A stretch of DNA of 40,286 bases from Deltaproteobacteria bacterium (GTDB taxonomy: Bacteria; Desulfobacterota; Binatia; UBA9968): assembly GCA_009379725.1 (NCBI GenBank), contig WHTF01000023.1, positions 1-40,286 of the forward strand. The letters are read 5' to 3'. Of this stretch, positions 1 to 8,222 are shown one piece after another. A program made the translations under genes and the position numbers. Below the pieces are notes generated by a model. The model was not told where the DNA came from, searched no databases, and worked only from the letters and a program-made list of their open reading frames with translations. The first letter of the stretch is position 1. The number at the start of each line of letters is the position of its first letter.

Positions 1-1
1 T

Positions 2-319
2 TGGCAGCGCTTGGTCAATCTGTTCGGCCCGCATTGGCGGGTACTGTTGAGCCATCTCATCCTGTTTGGCTTCATTTATCCTGCTGAGCAGGCGAAAGTT
101 CCTCTTTGGGTTACCCAAAGACTATTAGCTTCCCTTGATAAAGAACTCGCCGATCCTTCAATCCGGGAACAGATATGTCAAGGACCGTTCTTATCTCGTT
201 TACAATTTCGCGTCGACACGGAAAATTGGGGCTATAACGACGCGCGTCTGACCACCATGTCACCGGAAGAAGTCGTGCAGTGGACGGAAGCGGCGAATGA
301 GAAGGAAGACAAGCCCTAG
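2..319 (+). CDS. C-terminal part of a protein running in from the left edge, possibly nucleotidyltransferase-like
   Basis: The frame is open to the left edge (it reads WQRLVNLFGPHW from base 2), so the TTG at 11 is not a convincing start and this is the last ~105 residues of a longer protein. The phrase GPHWRVLLSHLILFGFIYP followed by a mixed, acidic, hydrophilic tail ending in EKEDKP resembles, from memory, the C-terminal end of bacterial nucleotidyltransferase-fold proteins (NTP_transf_5-like). No catalytic motif lies in the visible part, so this is a weak family guess. It is convergent with the DUF748 gene, whose stop lies 20 bases away. What is certain is a real 3' end with normal codon use; its function is unresolved without the upstream sequence. 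Confidence 0.55.
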   Translation, partial: WQRLVNLFGPHWRVLLSHLILFGFIYPAEQAKVPLWVTQRLLASLDKELADPSIREQICQGPFLSRLQFRVDTENWGYNDARLTTMSPEEVVQWTEAANEKEDKP

Positions 320-339
320 TCTGCGTCCTCGCGCTAGCA

Positions 340-1914
340 TTACTTCTTCTTTTGTCCGATTTCGATCTCTCGTTCCAATCCCGGCAGTATCGCTCTGAAG
401 AAAGCGTTCTGAACCAGACCGAGAAAAATTTCCAATGTGCTGGTTTCAGGATTCGAAAGTTTTCCTGAAATCTTTGTCGTCGTGGCCACTTCTTCACGCG
501 GGCGATTTTCGAGTACCCAGGCAAGCCCGCCTAGAATGCCCTCGTAAAGTTTGGCGAAGAGACCTTTTTTCCGGTCTTGTTTTGGATCGTAGACATCGAC
601 TTCCTTAAACAATGGCTTTACGTAACCGTTGATCGATCCGTCACGAACCGCGATTTCCGAGAACAATGAAAATTGACCGGCCACGACGTCGACGCCTAGA
701 TAGGATCTCAACAGCGGGTTAAGGGCTTGCAAATCAGCTTGCTCAATGGCCAGTTGCAGGTCGAAATTAGGGCTTTTCCCTTTTGGCCTCAACCGCCCAA
801 GGAAACGACTTTTGCCGGAGTTCATAAACCTTCCGATGGCTGTAATCGTTGCCGTTCCTTCCTTCGCTTGATTACTCAGGTTCTGAATCTTGACTTGTGC
901 ACCGGTCGCAAACAGCCGGTACTGGGGATTACTTGCTTTGTTGACGATCCCCAACTCACCGTCGATGATATTGACCTGGTCCACGTCTACTTCCAGCGTC
1001 GGTTCGTTGCTGTGCTCCCGAATGACTCGTTCCGTCTTCTTTGACAATTCCTTGGTCGGCGAAGTCGCCGGTTTGGTATGCATGTAGTCGGCTGCCAGGT
1101 TATGAATCTCGAGCTTCGGCATAGTGAGAATTCTTTTGTTTTTGGCATACTCGATATTGCCGCTGGTGCTGAGCACGCCCCGGCGCACCGAAAAGTTATA
1201 ACGTTCAGTGATGGGTCTGAAGTAGTCCAGTTCTATTTGCTCGGCGCGAAGCGAAGTTTTGAAAGCTACATGAGGCTCGGCGAGAAAATCGGCGTGTCCC
1301 TCCAGCTTGATCCTGCCGCTCTCGAAGACCCTTCCATCGACATAAACCTCCGAGGGATATTCGCCTTCCTGCGCTCTGACGTTGCGAATGTTGTATGCGC
1401 TGAAGTTCACGTCCTTGAGTTCCAACGGACGATAAGATCCCTGATCCTCGTAGGTAAGCTCGCCTTCGGTCACGACCAATTCATTGATTTTGAGCGGGTA
1501 AATAGCCGCGACCGCGGCTTGCCAACCACGCTCTTCGACGGGTACTTCGTCCTCTAATTCGCTCCGGGATTGTTTGAGGTTGATGAAAAACTTGGGATTA
1601 TTGATTTCGAAGTTGGCAACGACGCGGCCGAAGAGCAGCGCTTTCCAGTTGACACTCGCGGTTAGATTAGGAATCTGAGCGATGGGGGGTTCGGGCTGGG
1701 CATCTTGGATGATCACCGCATCTTCAAGATCGAGACTAAAACCTATTGGGTGGAAATCGAGTTTGCCGATCCGAACCGTATAGCCCTTGAGCGCCCCATT
1801 GATTCTATCTTCGGTTCTGCGGCGCAAAGGTTCATCGATGAAGAATGCGACACCGACGACCAGTACGACCAACAGGCCAAGGATAGCAACGACCCAAACG
1901 AACGCCTTTTTCAC
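340..1914 (-). CDS. DUF748 (AsmA-like) envelope protein
   Basis: A 524-residue protein beginning at a GTG codon. Residues 5-27 form one hydrophobic membrane anchor (VWVVAILGLLVVLVVGVAFF). A long beta-rich body follows, with the typical DUF748 start: short repeats of the type YTVRIGKLDFHPIGFSLDLEDAVI, then NWKALLFGRVVANFEINNPK. Proteins of this family are related to AsmA/TamB and are thought to span the periplasm and take part in outer-membrane or lipid homeostasis; the family function is not settled. The last ~60 residues are basic and end in GQKKK. There is no strong ribosome site before the GTG, so the start is the least certain part. The DUF3309 miniprotein lies directly upstream on the same strand (48 bases), so the two may be co-transcribed. 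Confidence 0.85.
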   Translation of the reverse strand: MKKAFVWVVAILGLLVVLVVGVAFFIDEPLRRRTEDRINGALKGYTVRIGKLDFHPIGFSLDLEDAVIIQDAQPEPPIAQIPNLTASVNWKALLFGRVVANFEINNPKFFINLKQSRSELEDEVPVEERGWQAAVAAIYPLKINELVVTEGELTYEDQGSYRPLELKDVNFSAYNIRNVRAQEGEYPSEVYVDGRVFESGRIKLEGHADFLAEPHVAFKTSLRAEQIELDYFRPITERYNFSVRRGVLSTSGNIEYAKNKRILTMPKLEIHNLAADYMHTKPATSPTKELSKKTERVIREHSNEPTLEVDVDQVNIIDGELGIVNKASNPQYRLFATGAQVKIQNLSNQAKEGTATITAIGRFMNSGKSRFLGRLRPKGKSPNFDLQLAIEQADLQALNPLLRSYLGVDVVAGQFSLFSEIAVRDGSINGYVKPLFKEVDVYDPKQDRKKGLFAKLYEGILGGLAWVLENRPREEVATTTKISGKLSNPETSTLEIFLGLVQNAFFRAILPGLEREIEIGQKKK

Positions 1915-1962
1915 GTTTCACTAAATCGGCAGGCTTGACCATAGCCGGCTCGGACTAAAGCA

Positions 1963-2115
1963 TCATATACGTCCCATCAATACCAGGATAATAATCACTA
2001 TGAGTATGAGACCAAGACCCCCGCTCGGATAGTACCCCCACCCTCCACTATAAGGCCAAGTCGGAAGAGCTCCGATCAACAAGAGTATGAGAATGATGAG
2101 TAAAATGGTACCCAT
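1963..2115 (-). CDS. DUF3309 family small membrane protein
   Basis: A 50-residue protein read from the complementary strand: MGTILLIILILLLIGALPTW, then a YSGGWGYYPSGGLG turn and a second hydrophobic stretch LILIVIIILVLMGRI. The layout of two short membrane helices separated by an aromatic/Gly-rich PTWPYS...GYYPSGG hinge is diagnostic of DUF3309. A strong ribosome site (GGAGGAA) lies 6 bases before the ATG. The family is widespread in proteobacteria, often next to stress or envelope genes, and has no proven function. The other miniproteins here (DUF1328, DUF3096, lmo0937 type) have the same small-membrane character. Confidence 0.88.
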   Translation of the reverse strand: MGTILLIILILLLIGALPTWPYSGGWGYYPSGGLGLILIVIIILVLMGRI

Positions 2116-2435
2116 TGTGCGTTCCTCCGTTGTTTATTGCCGACGCGTATTTTTTCTCCCTCTCTCGATCTTTGTTGCTGAGGGAGCAAGCAATATGCCA
2201 GTGTGCGAAAAAGCAGATTTGCTTGCTTGATGGTTGTCAAATCACCGGGATCGCTGTGATCTAGACTGTAGCGTTTGTAAGTGCGCTGTATCATCGGCGA
2301 CACATTAGCGATCGTTTTGTGTCAGATATAGAGTCATTGCTTTGCGTGGTTATGAGGAAGAACAGAATGGAGGTACTTTCGACTTCGAGGAGTGGAGTGT
2401 GGCACGTTCAATTTTGAAAGCTACAAACCCAAATC
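2116..2435. other. intergenic stretch with one inverted repeat
   Basis: No convincing gene lies in these 320 bases. ORFs on the plus strand here run into the antisense of the glycine-rich gene to the right. An inverted repeat, GCAAGCAA at 2186-2193 and TTGCTTGC at 2219-2226 (25-base spacer), is the only structure noticed. It lies about 70 bases upstream of the DUF3309 start and downstream of the next minus-strand gene, so it could act as an operator or a weak transcript end. No T-tract follows it. Confidence 0.5.
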
Positions 2436-3200
2436 CTACGAGCCGCTTTTCTGCCGGTTTTCATAATAGGCGCGGCCCCGGTTATAGCCACGGCGAAACG
2501 CGTCATCTTCGCAGACATCAGGATAGAGCTCGCGCAACTTTCCCGCCGCTGCTTCTTGAGACTTGCCACGAAAATCAGGATGAAGAGCAGCTTCAAAACC
2601 GCATCGATACCTGCTTTCATGACTTACGAATTCTCCAGCCGGCGCGTCATACTGCTCCTCTTCGCTGTCACGTAAGCCGATCCACCATTTCTCACGCGCC
2701 GCGTCGATGCTTTCGGCGCCGTTGCGCTCCATCACAGCCCGTCCTTCTTCGATAGCTCTATCGGCGGTCGATGTAGCAATCACGACTGTTCGGCACTGCC
2801 TTAAAGCATCTTCATAGAAAAATATTTCGTCCTTTGGCAACCCGCCGGAGAGTTGGTTCTCTATGGCTCCGCCGCCTGCAACGCCGGCTAACGCTCCGCC
2901 TATGCCCAGCGCACCCGCGCCCAACCCGACAGCGATTATCGATCCAACTCCGGGCAAGATCAGGTTGGCCGCCACGCTGCCCGCAGCCAAACCCACCGCA
3001 CCGCCCACAACGCCGCCGATCGCGCTACCCATACCCGGTTGCTCCCCTTCATCGCTAGGCACCGCATCGAGTTCTCTTGTCGGAGTTCCAGGCGCGAGCA
3101 GGACGACATTGTCGCCGCCAAAGCCAGCTGTCCTTTGCAACTCCGACCATGCAACTTCGGCTTCGTTTCTGGAATTGAAAATGCCGGCAATGGTTCCCAT
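2436..3200 (-). CDS. glycine-zipper stress-type protein
   Basis: A 254-residue protein; the ATG at 3200 (MGTIAGIFNSRNEAEVAW) is chosen over upstream in-frame starts because the fold signature begins there and a GAGGG lies about 10 bases upstream. Residues 1-45 look like the small alpha/beta domain of general-stress 17M/YflT-like proteins (an NSRNEAE-type start that acts on paired strands). A central hydrophobic Gly/Ala block (about residues 55-115, GGVVGGAVGLAAGSVAANLI and similar) is a glycine-zipper membrane insert. A second copy of the alpha/beta unit follows (VVIATSTADRAIEEGRAVMERNGAE), and a charged C-terminal tail rich in E/R/Y repeats ends in YYENRQKSGS. A role in stress tolerance is inferred from the family; the biochemical function is unknown. 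Confidence 0.72.
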   Translation of the reverse strand: MGTIAGIFNSRNEAEVAWSELQRTAGFGGDNVVLLAPGTPTRELDAVPSDEGEQPGMGSAIGGVVGGAVGLAAGSVAANLILPGVGSIIAVGLGAGALGIGGALAGVAGGGAIENQLSGGLPKDEIFFYEDALRQCRTVVIATSTADRAIEEGRAVMERNGAESIDAAREKWWIGLRDSEEEQYDAPAGEFVSHESRYRCGFEAALHPDFRGKSQEAAAGKLRELYPDVCEDDAFRRGYNRGRAYYENRQKSGS

Positions 3201-3533
3201 AAGGTGAGCCCTCGCTTTCTTTCCGGAATTCTCAACGCAAGAGAAATGCCATATGGTTCGCATGCGTCGAACCACAAACAGCGCAAGCTTGTCGGAAAAG
3301 CGTTGACGAGAGTTTCATCAAGACTACGGACATAGCCCTATTCTTTCCCATGGGCGGGACGATCCGGAACTCCTGCTTTGCCAGCAATAGGACAACTACA
3401 GAAGTATTTTGGTTACAGAAGTATTTTTGTTGACATGACACCCGCGCGCCCGAGGTATTTCATCCCTTTTGGTAAATAAGCACTGGCATTCGCTTTGCAC
3501 AATTTCAGCGGAAAAATAACCAGGAGGAAGTTT
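3201..3533. other. intergenic region between the stress protein and sod
   Basis: These 333 bases separate two divergently read genes and should hold both promoters. A TTGACA hexamer sits at 3430-3435 on the sod strand; the best -10 match (TATTTC) is about 20 bases downstream, so the promoter call is weak. Just before it lies a 13-base direct repeat, described separately. Small ORFs in this stretch show no recognisable protein. Confidence 0.5.
3398..3427 (+). repeat. 13-base direct repeat upstream of sod, possible operator
   Basis: ACAGAAGTATTTT occurs at 3398-3410 and again at 3415-3427, a perfect direct repeat with a 17-base period, ending 3 bases before a TTGACA hexamer. Two identical sites 17 bases apart and immediately upstream of a candidate -35 box look like an activator or repressor binding array. 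The regulator is unknown. Confidence 0.55.
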
Positions 3534-4154
3534 ATGGCTCAAACTAGTTATAAGCCCAAGGAGTTTAAACTCTCCGGACTTAACGGTATCTCAGATCAAA
3601 CTTTGGAGATGCATTTCAGCCTCTACCAAGGTTATGTCAAGAACACCAATTTACTTACCGAAATGATCTTTGAGCTAACGCAGAAGAAAGGCGCTTCGGG
3701 AAAAGATCCGGCTTACGCCGAGCTCACACGCAGGCTCGGATTTGAATATGGAGGCATGGTGCTGCACGAGTACTATTTTGAGAACCTCGTGGCAAAGGGG
3801 AAAGGCGACCCTGATAAGGAAATCAAACAAGCAATGGAGAAGAGTTTCGGCGGCTTGGAAAATTGGCAGGAAGCCTTCACCGCTGTCGGCGAGATGAGAG
3901 GCGTCGGGTGGGCGATCTTGTATCAGGATCCCGCCACACAGCAGCTATCGAATCACTTTATAGCGCTGCATCAAGACGGCGTTCCTTCCGGCTTCAAACC
4001 GATCTTGGTCATGGATGTGTGGGAACATGCTTTTATGCTCGACTACAAACCCTCCGAGCGCGGCAAGTATATCGAGGCTTTCTTGGTCAATACGAACTGG
4101 GAAGTCGTCAATGCACGCCTCAAGAATCCAGCGGCGGCAAGAGCGGCGGCCTAA
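3534..4154 (+). CDS. superoxide dismutase, Fe/Mn family (divergent clade)
   Basis: A 206-residue protein; the ATG at 3534 is preceded by AGGAGGAAG. It dismutates superoxide to O2 and H2O2 in the cytosol. The four metal ligands are visible: His27 (LEMHFSLYQGYV), His78 (MVLHEYYFENL), Asp161 and His165 (DVWEHAFMLDY). Two points are unusual. The usual His-His gateway after the first ligand is Leu30-Tyr31, although Tyr34 is kept. The usual Asn-His...Trp around the second ligand is Leu77-His78...Phe82. Gly74 together with Gln147 (HQDG) matches the position of the second-sphere glutamine in MnSODs rather than FeSODs, so Mn or cambialistic use is more likely (inference). No signal peptide is present. 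The gene stands alone, with dksA-like next on the same strand 115 bases away. Confidence 0.93.
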   Translation: MAQTSYKPKEFKLSGLNGISDQTLEMHFSLYQGYVKNTNLLTEMIFELTQKKGASGKDPAYAELTRRLGFEYGGMVLHEYYFENLVAKGKGDPDKEIKQAMEKSFGGLENWQEAFTAVGEMRGVGWAILYQDPATQQLSNHFIALHQDGVPSGFKPILVMDVWEHAFMLDYKPSERGKYIEAFLVNTNWEVVNARLKNPAAARAAA

Positions 4155-4269
4155 ATTGACAAGGCTGAAAGATGAAGGATGAAAAACTTCGGCGCATTGA
4201 ATTTCCGTTTTCTCTCCGGCATCCCTTCAGACCATCACCTAACGTGCATGACAAAAAGGGGGAGCATTG

Positions 4270-4701
4270 ATGAACACTCGACTCATTGAAGAACTTGCCG
4301 CTTCGCTCCGGCGCAAGCGGTCATCTTTGCTGTTGCAGGAGATCGCCGGCAGCCAGACCGGGATCGATACGATCCCTGATGGTCACGAAAGCGAGCTGGA
4401 AGAAAGCGCGCAAAAAGACCGCATGATACGGCTGGAAAGTCGCCTCACAGAACGGGGCCAGAATATGCTTCGGCAAATCGACAATGCGCTCGAACGTATC
4501 GATGCGGGTACATTTGGAGAGTGTGAAAGATGCGGCAACGACATCGGTAAGGGACGGCTAAAGGCGATGCCGATCGCCGCACTCTGCATCGACTGCGCTA
4601 CCGCGCTGGAGAAAAAGCAACGTCTGCTGGGAGAAAATGGAGACATTGAACGCCTGCCGATCAGAGACAACGAACTGGATCGTGGCTTGGGTTCGGAATA
4701 G
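4270..4701 (+). CDS. DksA/TraR-type C4 zinc-finger protein
   Basis: A 143-residue protein; start ATG at 4270 rather than the TTG at 4267, with a GGGGGAG ribosome site. The N-terminal half is a long charged coiled coil (about residues 5-80). The C-terminal zinc finger has Cys85-x2-Cys88 and Cys106-x2-Cys109 with the family spacing (CERCGND...LCIDC). DksA-family proteins enter the secondary channel of RNA polymerase and adjust promoter responses, often with ppGpp. The coiled-coil tip Asp pair of canonical DksA is not obvious, so this may be a TraR/YocK-type relative rather than the house-keeping DksA. It sits between sod and a histidine kinase gene read convergently. Confidence 0.85.
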   Translation: MNTRLIEELAASLRRKRSSLLLQEIAGSQTGIDTIPDGHESELEESAQKDRMIRLESRLTERGQNMLRQIDNALERIDAGTFGECERCGNDIGKGRLKAMPIAALCIDCATALEKKQRLLGENGDIERLPIRDNELDRGLGSE

Positions 4702-4710
4702 AAAAGGCAA

Positions 4711-4724
4711 TGATAACGTTATCA
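4711..4724. repeat. perfect 14-base palindrome between convergent genes
   Basis: TGATAACGTTATCA is self-complementary and lies 9 bases after the dksA-like stop and 22 bases beyond the stop of the convergent kinase gene. It has the shape of a LacI- or GntR-type operator, but the location between two gene ends argues as much for a short bidirectional transcript end. No T-run is present on either side. Confidence 0.55.
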
Positions 4725-4746
4725 CGGAGGATAGCAAACCACCGAA

Positions 4747-6333
4747 CTAAAAAGACTTCGATGCGGTACTGGCGGGCAAGCTCAAGTGGAAAGTGGTGCC
4801 TTGCTCGACTGCGCTGGAGTATGAGATCGCGCCGTCGTGCGCGAGAACGATCTGTTGGACAATGAACAGCCCTAATCCCGTGCCGTGCGGTTTAGTCGAA
4901 CTGAACAAATCAAACACCTTGAGGTCGTCGGGAATTCCGACTCCCGTATCAATAATGTCGACACAAACTGCATCATCGCACGGGTAGCCTTTGATCGTGA
5001 GCTTGCCACCATAGGGCATGGCCTCCACGGCGTTCTTTACCAAGTTAAAGAATGCTTGCTTGAGCTTTTCCGAGTCCCCGTTGATGGCGGGCAAATCAGG
5101 CGGGCATTCCGATACGATCTGAACGTCCCCCCTTCCCTCCAACAGCGCGATTGTCTCTTGAACCACCATCGCGAGCTTGACCGGATGCAGATTAAGCTTT
5201 TGAGGCCGCGCAATGGTCTTGAATTCGTTGAGCAGCGCCGTCAGCCGGTCAATTTCGCTTTTTAGATCCTTTAGCGTGGATAGCATGTGCTGGGGCGCCT
5301 TGATCCCCTCTCTGCCGATAAAACGTTCCAACAACTGGACCGTCGTCGAAATACCGTTGAGTGGATTTCCGATCTCGTGCGCCAACATCGATGCCGCAGT
5401 TCCGATGGCCGCGAGATGTTCCTTTTCTCGCAGTTTTTCCCTGAGACTTCGCTCTTGCGAATCGTCGCGCAAGAGAACGAGAAAACCCTGTAAGCCATGA
5501 GCATCATCGCGCAGAGCAAACATGATGACTCGAGCGTAAAAACGCGAGCCATCTTTACGCACGAGCGATTGATAATCTCGAAATGTTCCTTGATCGCTCG
5601 CCTCGTTGAGCGCTTTTTCCAATAACAGTTGCCGGCGTTCTTCATCGGCAAAGAAAAGCGACAAACGCTGTTCGAGCATATCGTAACCTTCGTAGCCCAA
5701 GATACGGTTCGCGGTTCGGTTCCAATCGACAACGCGACCGGTCGCGTCCGTTATCAAAACCGCATAGTTGGTTATATTTCGTAATAGGTTACCCAGGATC
5801 TGCTCGACCTGTTTGCGCTGCGCCTCCTCTTGCTGAAGCTCCTCCGTTTTAGACATCAATTCGGATGTTTGCTTGATCACGCGCTGCGCCAGTTGCTGAT
5901 TGAGTTCCAGAATAATGCTCTCGGCTTTTTTGCGCTCAGTAATCTCGCGCACGACTTCAACGACATAAGAACCGTTTTCCGTGCGCAGCAGGGTGCTCGT
6001 CGATTCGGCCGCAAAAATAGATCCGTCACCGCGGCGGTACTGCCACTCGCCGCGCCAGAATCCATTTTTTTCAATTTCGGGAACGGCAACTCCATAGATG
6101 CGATCGAATGAAGATGGGTCGGGGTATAATCGTTCGGTTGTTTGTTGCAGAACTTCTTGAGCGGAATAGCCAAATAATGCCGCGGCGCCATCGTTCCAAT
6201 AGACGATGCAACGGGATTTAAGCTCTATAACAACGATGGCTTCGACAATTCCGTTATAGAGCGAAACTAGCAGGTCTTCGTCGAGAGGTGGCGGACAGTT
6301 ACGGCGCTGGGATGTTGATTCGTTTGAAGCCAT
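4747..6333 (-). CDS. soluble PAS-PAS sensor histidine kinase
   Basis: A 528-residue protein without membrane segments. Two PAS domains (about 20-135 and 180-295), each followed by a PAC-like ITERKKAE / DDSQERS end, are joined by a coiled coil (140-180). A HisKA dimerisation domain follows, with phospho-accepting His319 in LAHEIGNPLNGI. The HATPase domain has an intact N box (NLVKNAVEAM, Asn434), G1 (DTGVGIP, Asp462) and a GTGLGL G2 loop. Two PAS domains on a cytosolic kinase fit sensing of redox state, oxygen or a small ligand. No response regulator lies next to it, so the partner is unknown. It runs convergently to the dksA-like gene and divergently from degP, whose start is 375 bases away. 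Confidence 0.92.
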   Translation of the reverse strand: MASNESTSQRRNCPPPLDEDLLVSLYNGIVEAIVVIELKSRCIVYWNDGAAALFGYSAQEVLQQTTERLYPDPSSFDRIYGVAVPEIEKNGFWRGEWQYRRGDGSIFAAESTSTLLRTENGSYVVEVVREITERKKAESIILELNQQLAQRVIKQTSELMSKTEELQQEEAQRKQVEQILGNLLRNITNYAVLITDATGRVVDWNRTANRILGYEGYDMLEQRLSLFFADEERRQLLLEKALNEASDQGTFRDYQSLVRKDGSRFYARVIMFALRDDAHGLQGFLVLLRDDSQERSLREKLREKEHLAAIGTAASMLAHEIGNPLNGISTTVQLLERFIGREGIKAPQHMLSTLKDLKSEIDRLTALLNEFKTIARPQKLNLHPVKLAMVVQETIALLEGRGDVQIVSECPPDLPAINGDSEKLKQAFFNLVKNAVEAMPYGGKLTIKGYPCDDAVCVDIIDTGVGIPDDLKVFDLFSSTKPHGTGLGLFIVQQIVLAHDGAISYSSAVEQGTTFHLSLPASTASKSF

Positions 6334-6708
6334 CGATGGGGGGCCTTCTCACAAAAGATTTTGGTCCCGAAGAGTTGATGCAAATATCGGTTCTAACGCA
6401 TCAACAGTTCTCCCAGCACTACTTATCTCAGACATAAAGCCAATTCTCTTGCTAAGTCACTAATCATCGTCCCGGGGGGGGACGCAAAGCGCCTGCCTAA
6501 ATGCGAATATGGGACAAATTCCTCGCTACTCTCAGGATCGAACTTGATTCGCAACTGGCATGCGAGTTGCAGTTTAGCACACATTGCGCCACATGCGAGC
6601 GATACAGAATGGGTTGAGTTGTTCACGTTTCCCCTATCACCTTAAGCATCATGGCTCCCGTGCCGACAAAAGTTCGAGCAGTGGGCTCGAACGAGAGGCA
6701 GCCGATTT
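6334..6708. other. divergent intergenic region (kinase / degP)
   Basis: These 375 bases should hold the promoters of the leftward kinase and the rightward degP. An 8-base G run at 6474-6481 is flanked by CGTCCC and GGGACG, a potential short hairpin. An inverted repeat close to the degP start is listed separately. No convincing small gene was found; the 67-codon frame on the complementary strand lacks a ribosome site and any family signature. Confidence 0.5.
6672..6692 (+). promoter_or_regulatory. inverted repeat in the degP leader
   Basis: GTTCGAGC at 6672-6679 and GCTCGAAC at 6685-6692 form a perfect 8-base inverted repeat with a 5-base spacer, ending 16 bases before the degP ATG. In DNA it could be an operator; in RNA it would fold just upstream of the GAGAGGCAG ribosome-binding region. 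Confidence 0.5.
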
Positions 6709-8181
6709 ATGACATACCTACAGGACAAACGAGCACAAGGTAAATTTTTTTTACTGATTACTTTTTGCTCTGTGATAGCCGGCGTCATTGCCGGCACATA
6801 TCTAGTACCGAGCCTGTTAACCGCGCAAGATCAACCGGCACAAGTCCAACACGACGAGAAACCAACCCTGACTTTGCCTAACTTTGTTTCTCTGGCAAGA
6901 ACCTTCGAGCCCTCTCTCGTGCATATCTCAGTCACGCAAAGCCGCCAGCATGCTGCCGAACAATTTGGTGAAGGCAGTCATTCTAGCGCCGATCCGCGGG
7001 AAAGATTTTTTGGCACACCGCGGGCGCCCGCTCCAGCGCCGAGGCGCGGTCTCGGATCCGGTTTTATCATCGACAGTGACGGTCATATACTGACCAATTA
7101 TCACGTTGTGAACAATGCAGACAGAGTGATTGTCAAACTTTCCGATAATCGTGAGTTTGACGCAAAGATAGTCGGGCGAGACGCAAAGACAGATATCGCG
7201 GTGATTAAAATAGACTCCTCTGACGCTTTAAAGGCCGCTCCTTTAGGTGATTCGGGTCAGTTAGAGCGGGGCGAATGGGTGGTGGCGATGGGTAGCCCGT
7301 TCGGCCTTGATAAGACGCTTACGGTCGGCATCATCAGCGCCATTGGACGGCGCATCGGCGCCGGCCCTTATGACAACTATATTCAGACCGATGCCTCCAT
7401 CAATCCCGGAAATTCGGGAGGGCCGTTAATTAACCTCGAAGGCTACGTTGTCGGCGTCAACACCGCCATCGTCAGTCAGTCCGGCAGCAACATCGGTATC
7501 GGGTTTGCCATTCCGATCAATCTCATCAAACAGATTCTCCCGGACCTCAAAAACAAGGGCAAGGTAACCCGAGGTTGGCTGGGCGTAACCATGCAAACAA
7601 TCACGCCATCGATTGCCGAATCCCTCGGCCTGGAAAAGAGCGGCGGCGCATTAATCTCCGACGTGACGCAAGGAGGGCCAGCGGACCAATCCGGCTTGCA
7701 ACGAGGCGATGTCATCATCGAATACGACGGCAAAACTATCACCGATGCCGGCGCGCTACCCATTTTGGTCGCACAGACTTCCGTCGGCCAACAAGTTCAA
7801 GTGAAGGTACTCCGGAAAGGAAAAGAGCTGCCGATTGCAATCGCCGTCGGCGAGCTCAAGGAGAAAGAAGTCGTAGCGCCCAAAGTGGAGAAAACGCAGC
7901 TTGGGTTAACGGTCCAAACCGTCGATCCGCAAGTCGCTGAGAGTCTCGGTCTAACCGGCGCGCACGGCGTGCTGATCACTTCCGTTCAGCCCGGAAGCGC
8001 TGCCGAGGACGCAGGGCTGACGCGCGGCGACGTCATTCTGGAGGTCAATCAATCGCCGGTTAAGACCACCGAAGATTTTCATATAGCGCTAGGCAAATCC
8101 AAGACCAACGTTTTGTTTCTGGTGCGCCGGGGAGAATCGAACTTGTTCGTGGCCATGAACGTGCCAAACTCCACAGGCTGA
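6709..8181 (+). CDS. degP: Do/DegP-type periplasmic serine protease with two PDZ domains
   Basis: A 490-residue HtrA-family protease-chaperone that degrades or refolds misfolded envelope proteins. An N-terminal hydrophobic segment (about residues 11-37) is a signal peptide or anchor. The trypsin-like domain shows the catalytic triad His132 (TNYHVVNNADRV), Asp162 (KTDIAVIKI) and Ser236 (NPGNSGGPL). Two PDZ domains follow (about 280-370 and 395-485; GGALISDVTQGGPADQSGLQ and GVLITSVQPGSAAEDAGLT). The Ala/Pro-rich stretch around residues 103-112 matches the flexible loop before the protease domain. The length is close to DegP/MucD. An inverted repeat in the leader suggests specific regulation. 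The ASRT homologue, TamA and TamB follow on the same strand, a plausible envelope-maintenance cluster. Confidence 0.93.
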   Translation: MTYLQDKRAQGKFFLLITFCSVIAGVIAGTYLVPSLLTAQDQPAQVQHDEKPTLTLPNFVSLARTFEPSLVHISVTQSRQHAAEQFGEGSHSSADPRERFFGTPRAPAPAPRRGLGSGFIIDSDGHILTNYHVVNNADRVIVKLSDNREFDAKIVGRDAKTDIAVIKIDSSDALKAAPLGDSGQLERGEWVVAMGSPFGLDKTLTVGIISAIGRRIGAGPYDNYIQTDASINPGNSGGPLINLEGYVVGVNTAIVSQSGSNIGIGFAIPINLIKQILPDLKNKGKVTRGWLGVTMQTITPSIAESLGLEKSGGALISDVTQGGPADQSGLQRGDVIIEYDGKTITDAGALPILVAQTSVGQQVQVKVLRKGKELPIAIAVGELKEKEVVAPKVEKTQLGLTVQTVDPQVAESLGLTGAHGVLITSVQPGSAAEDAGLTRGDVILEVNQSPVKTTEDFHIALGKSKTNVLFLVRRGESNLFVAMNVPNSTG

Positions 8182-8222
8182 ACCAATCTCTAGATCGAGC
8201 AGGAAACCAGGGGGAAATAGCC

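Noticed and set aside
2342-3207. Several plus-strand frames of 74-137 codons
   Set aside because: They are the Pro/Arg-rich antisense of the glycine-rich stress protein gene and have no signatures or ribosome sites.
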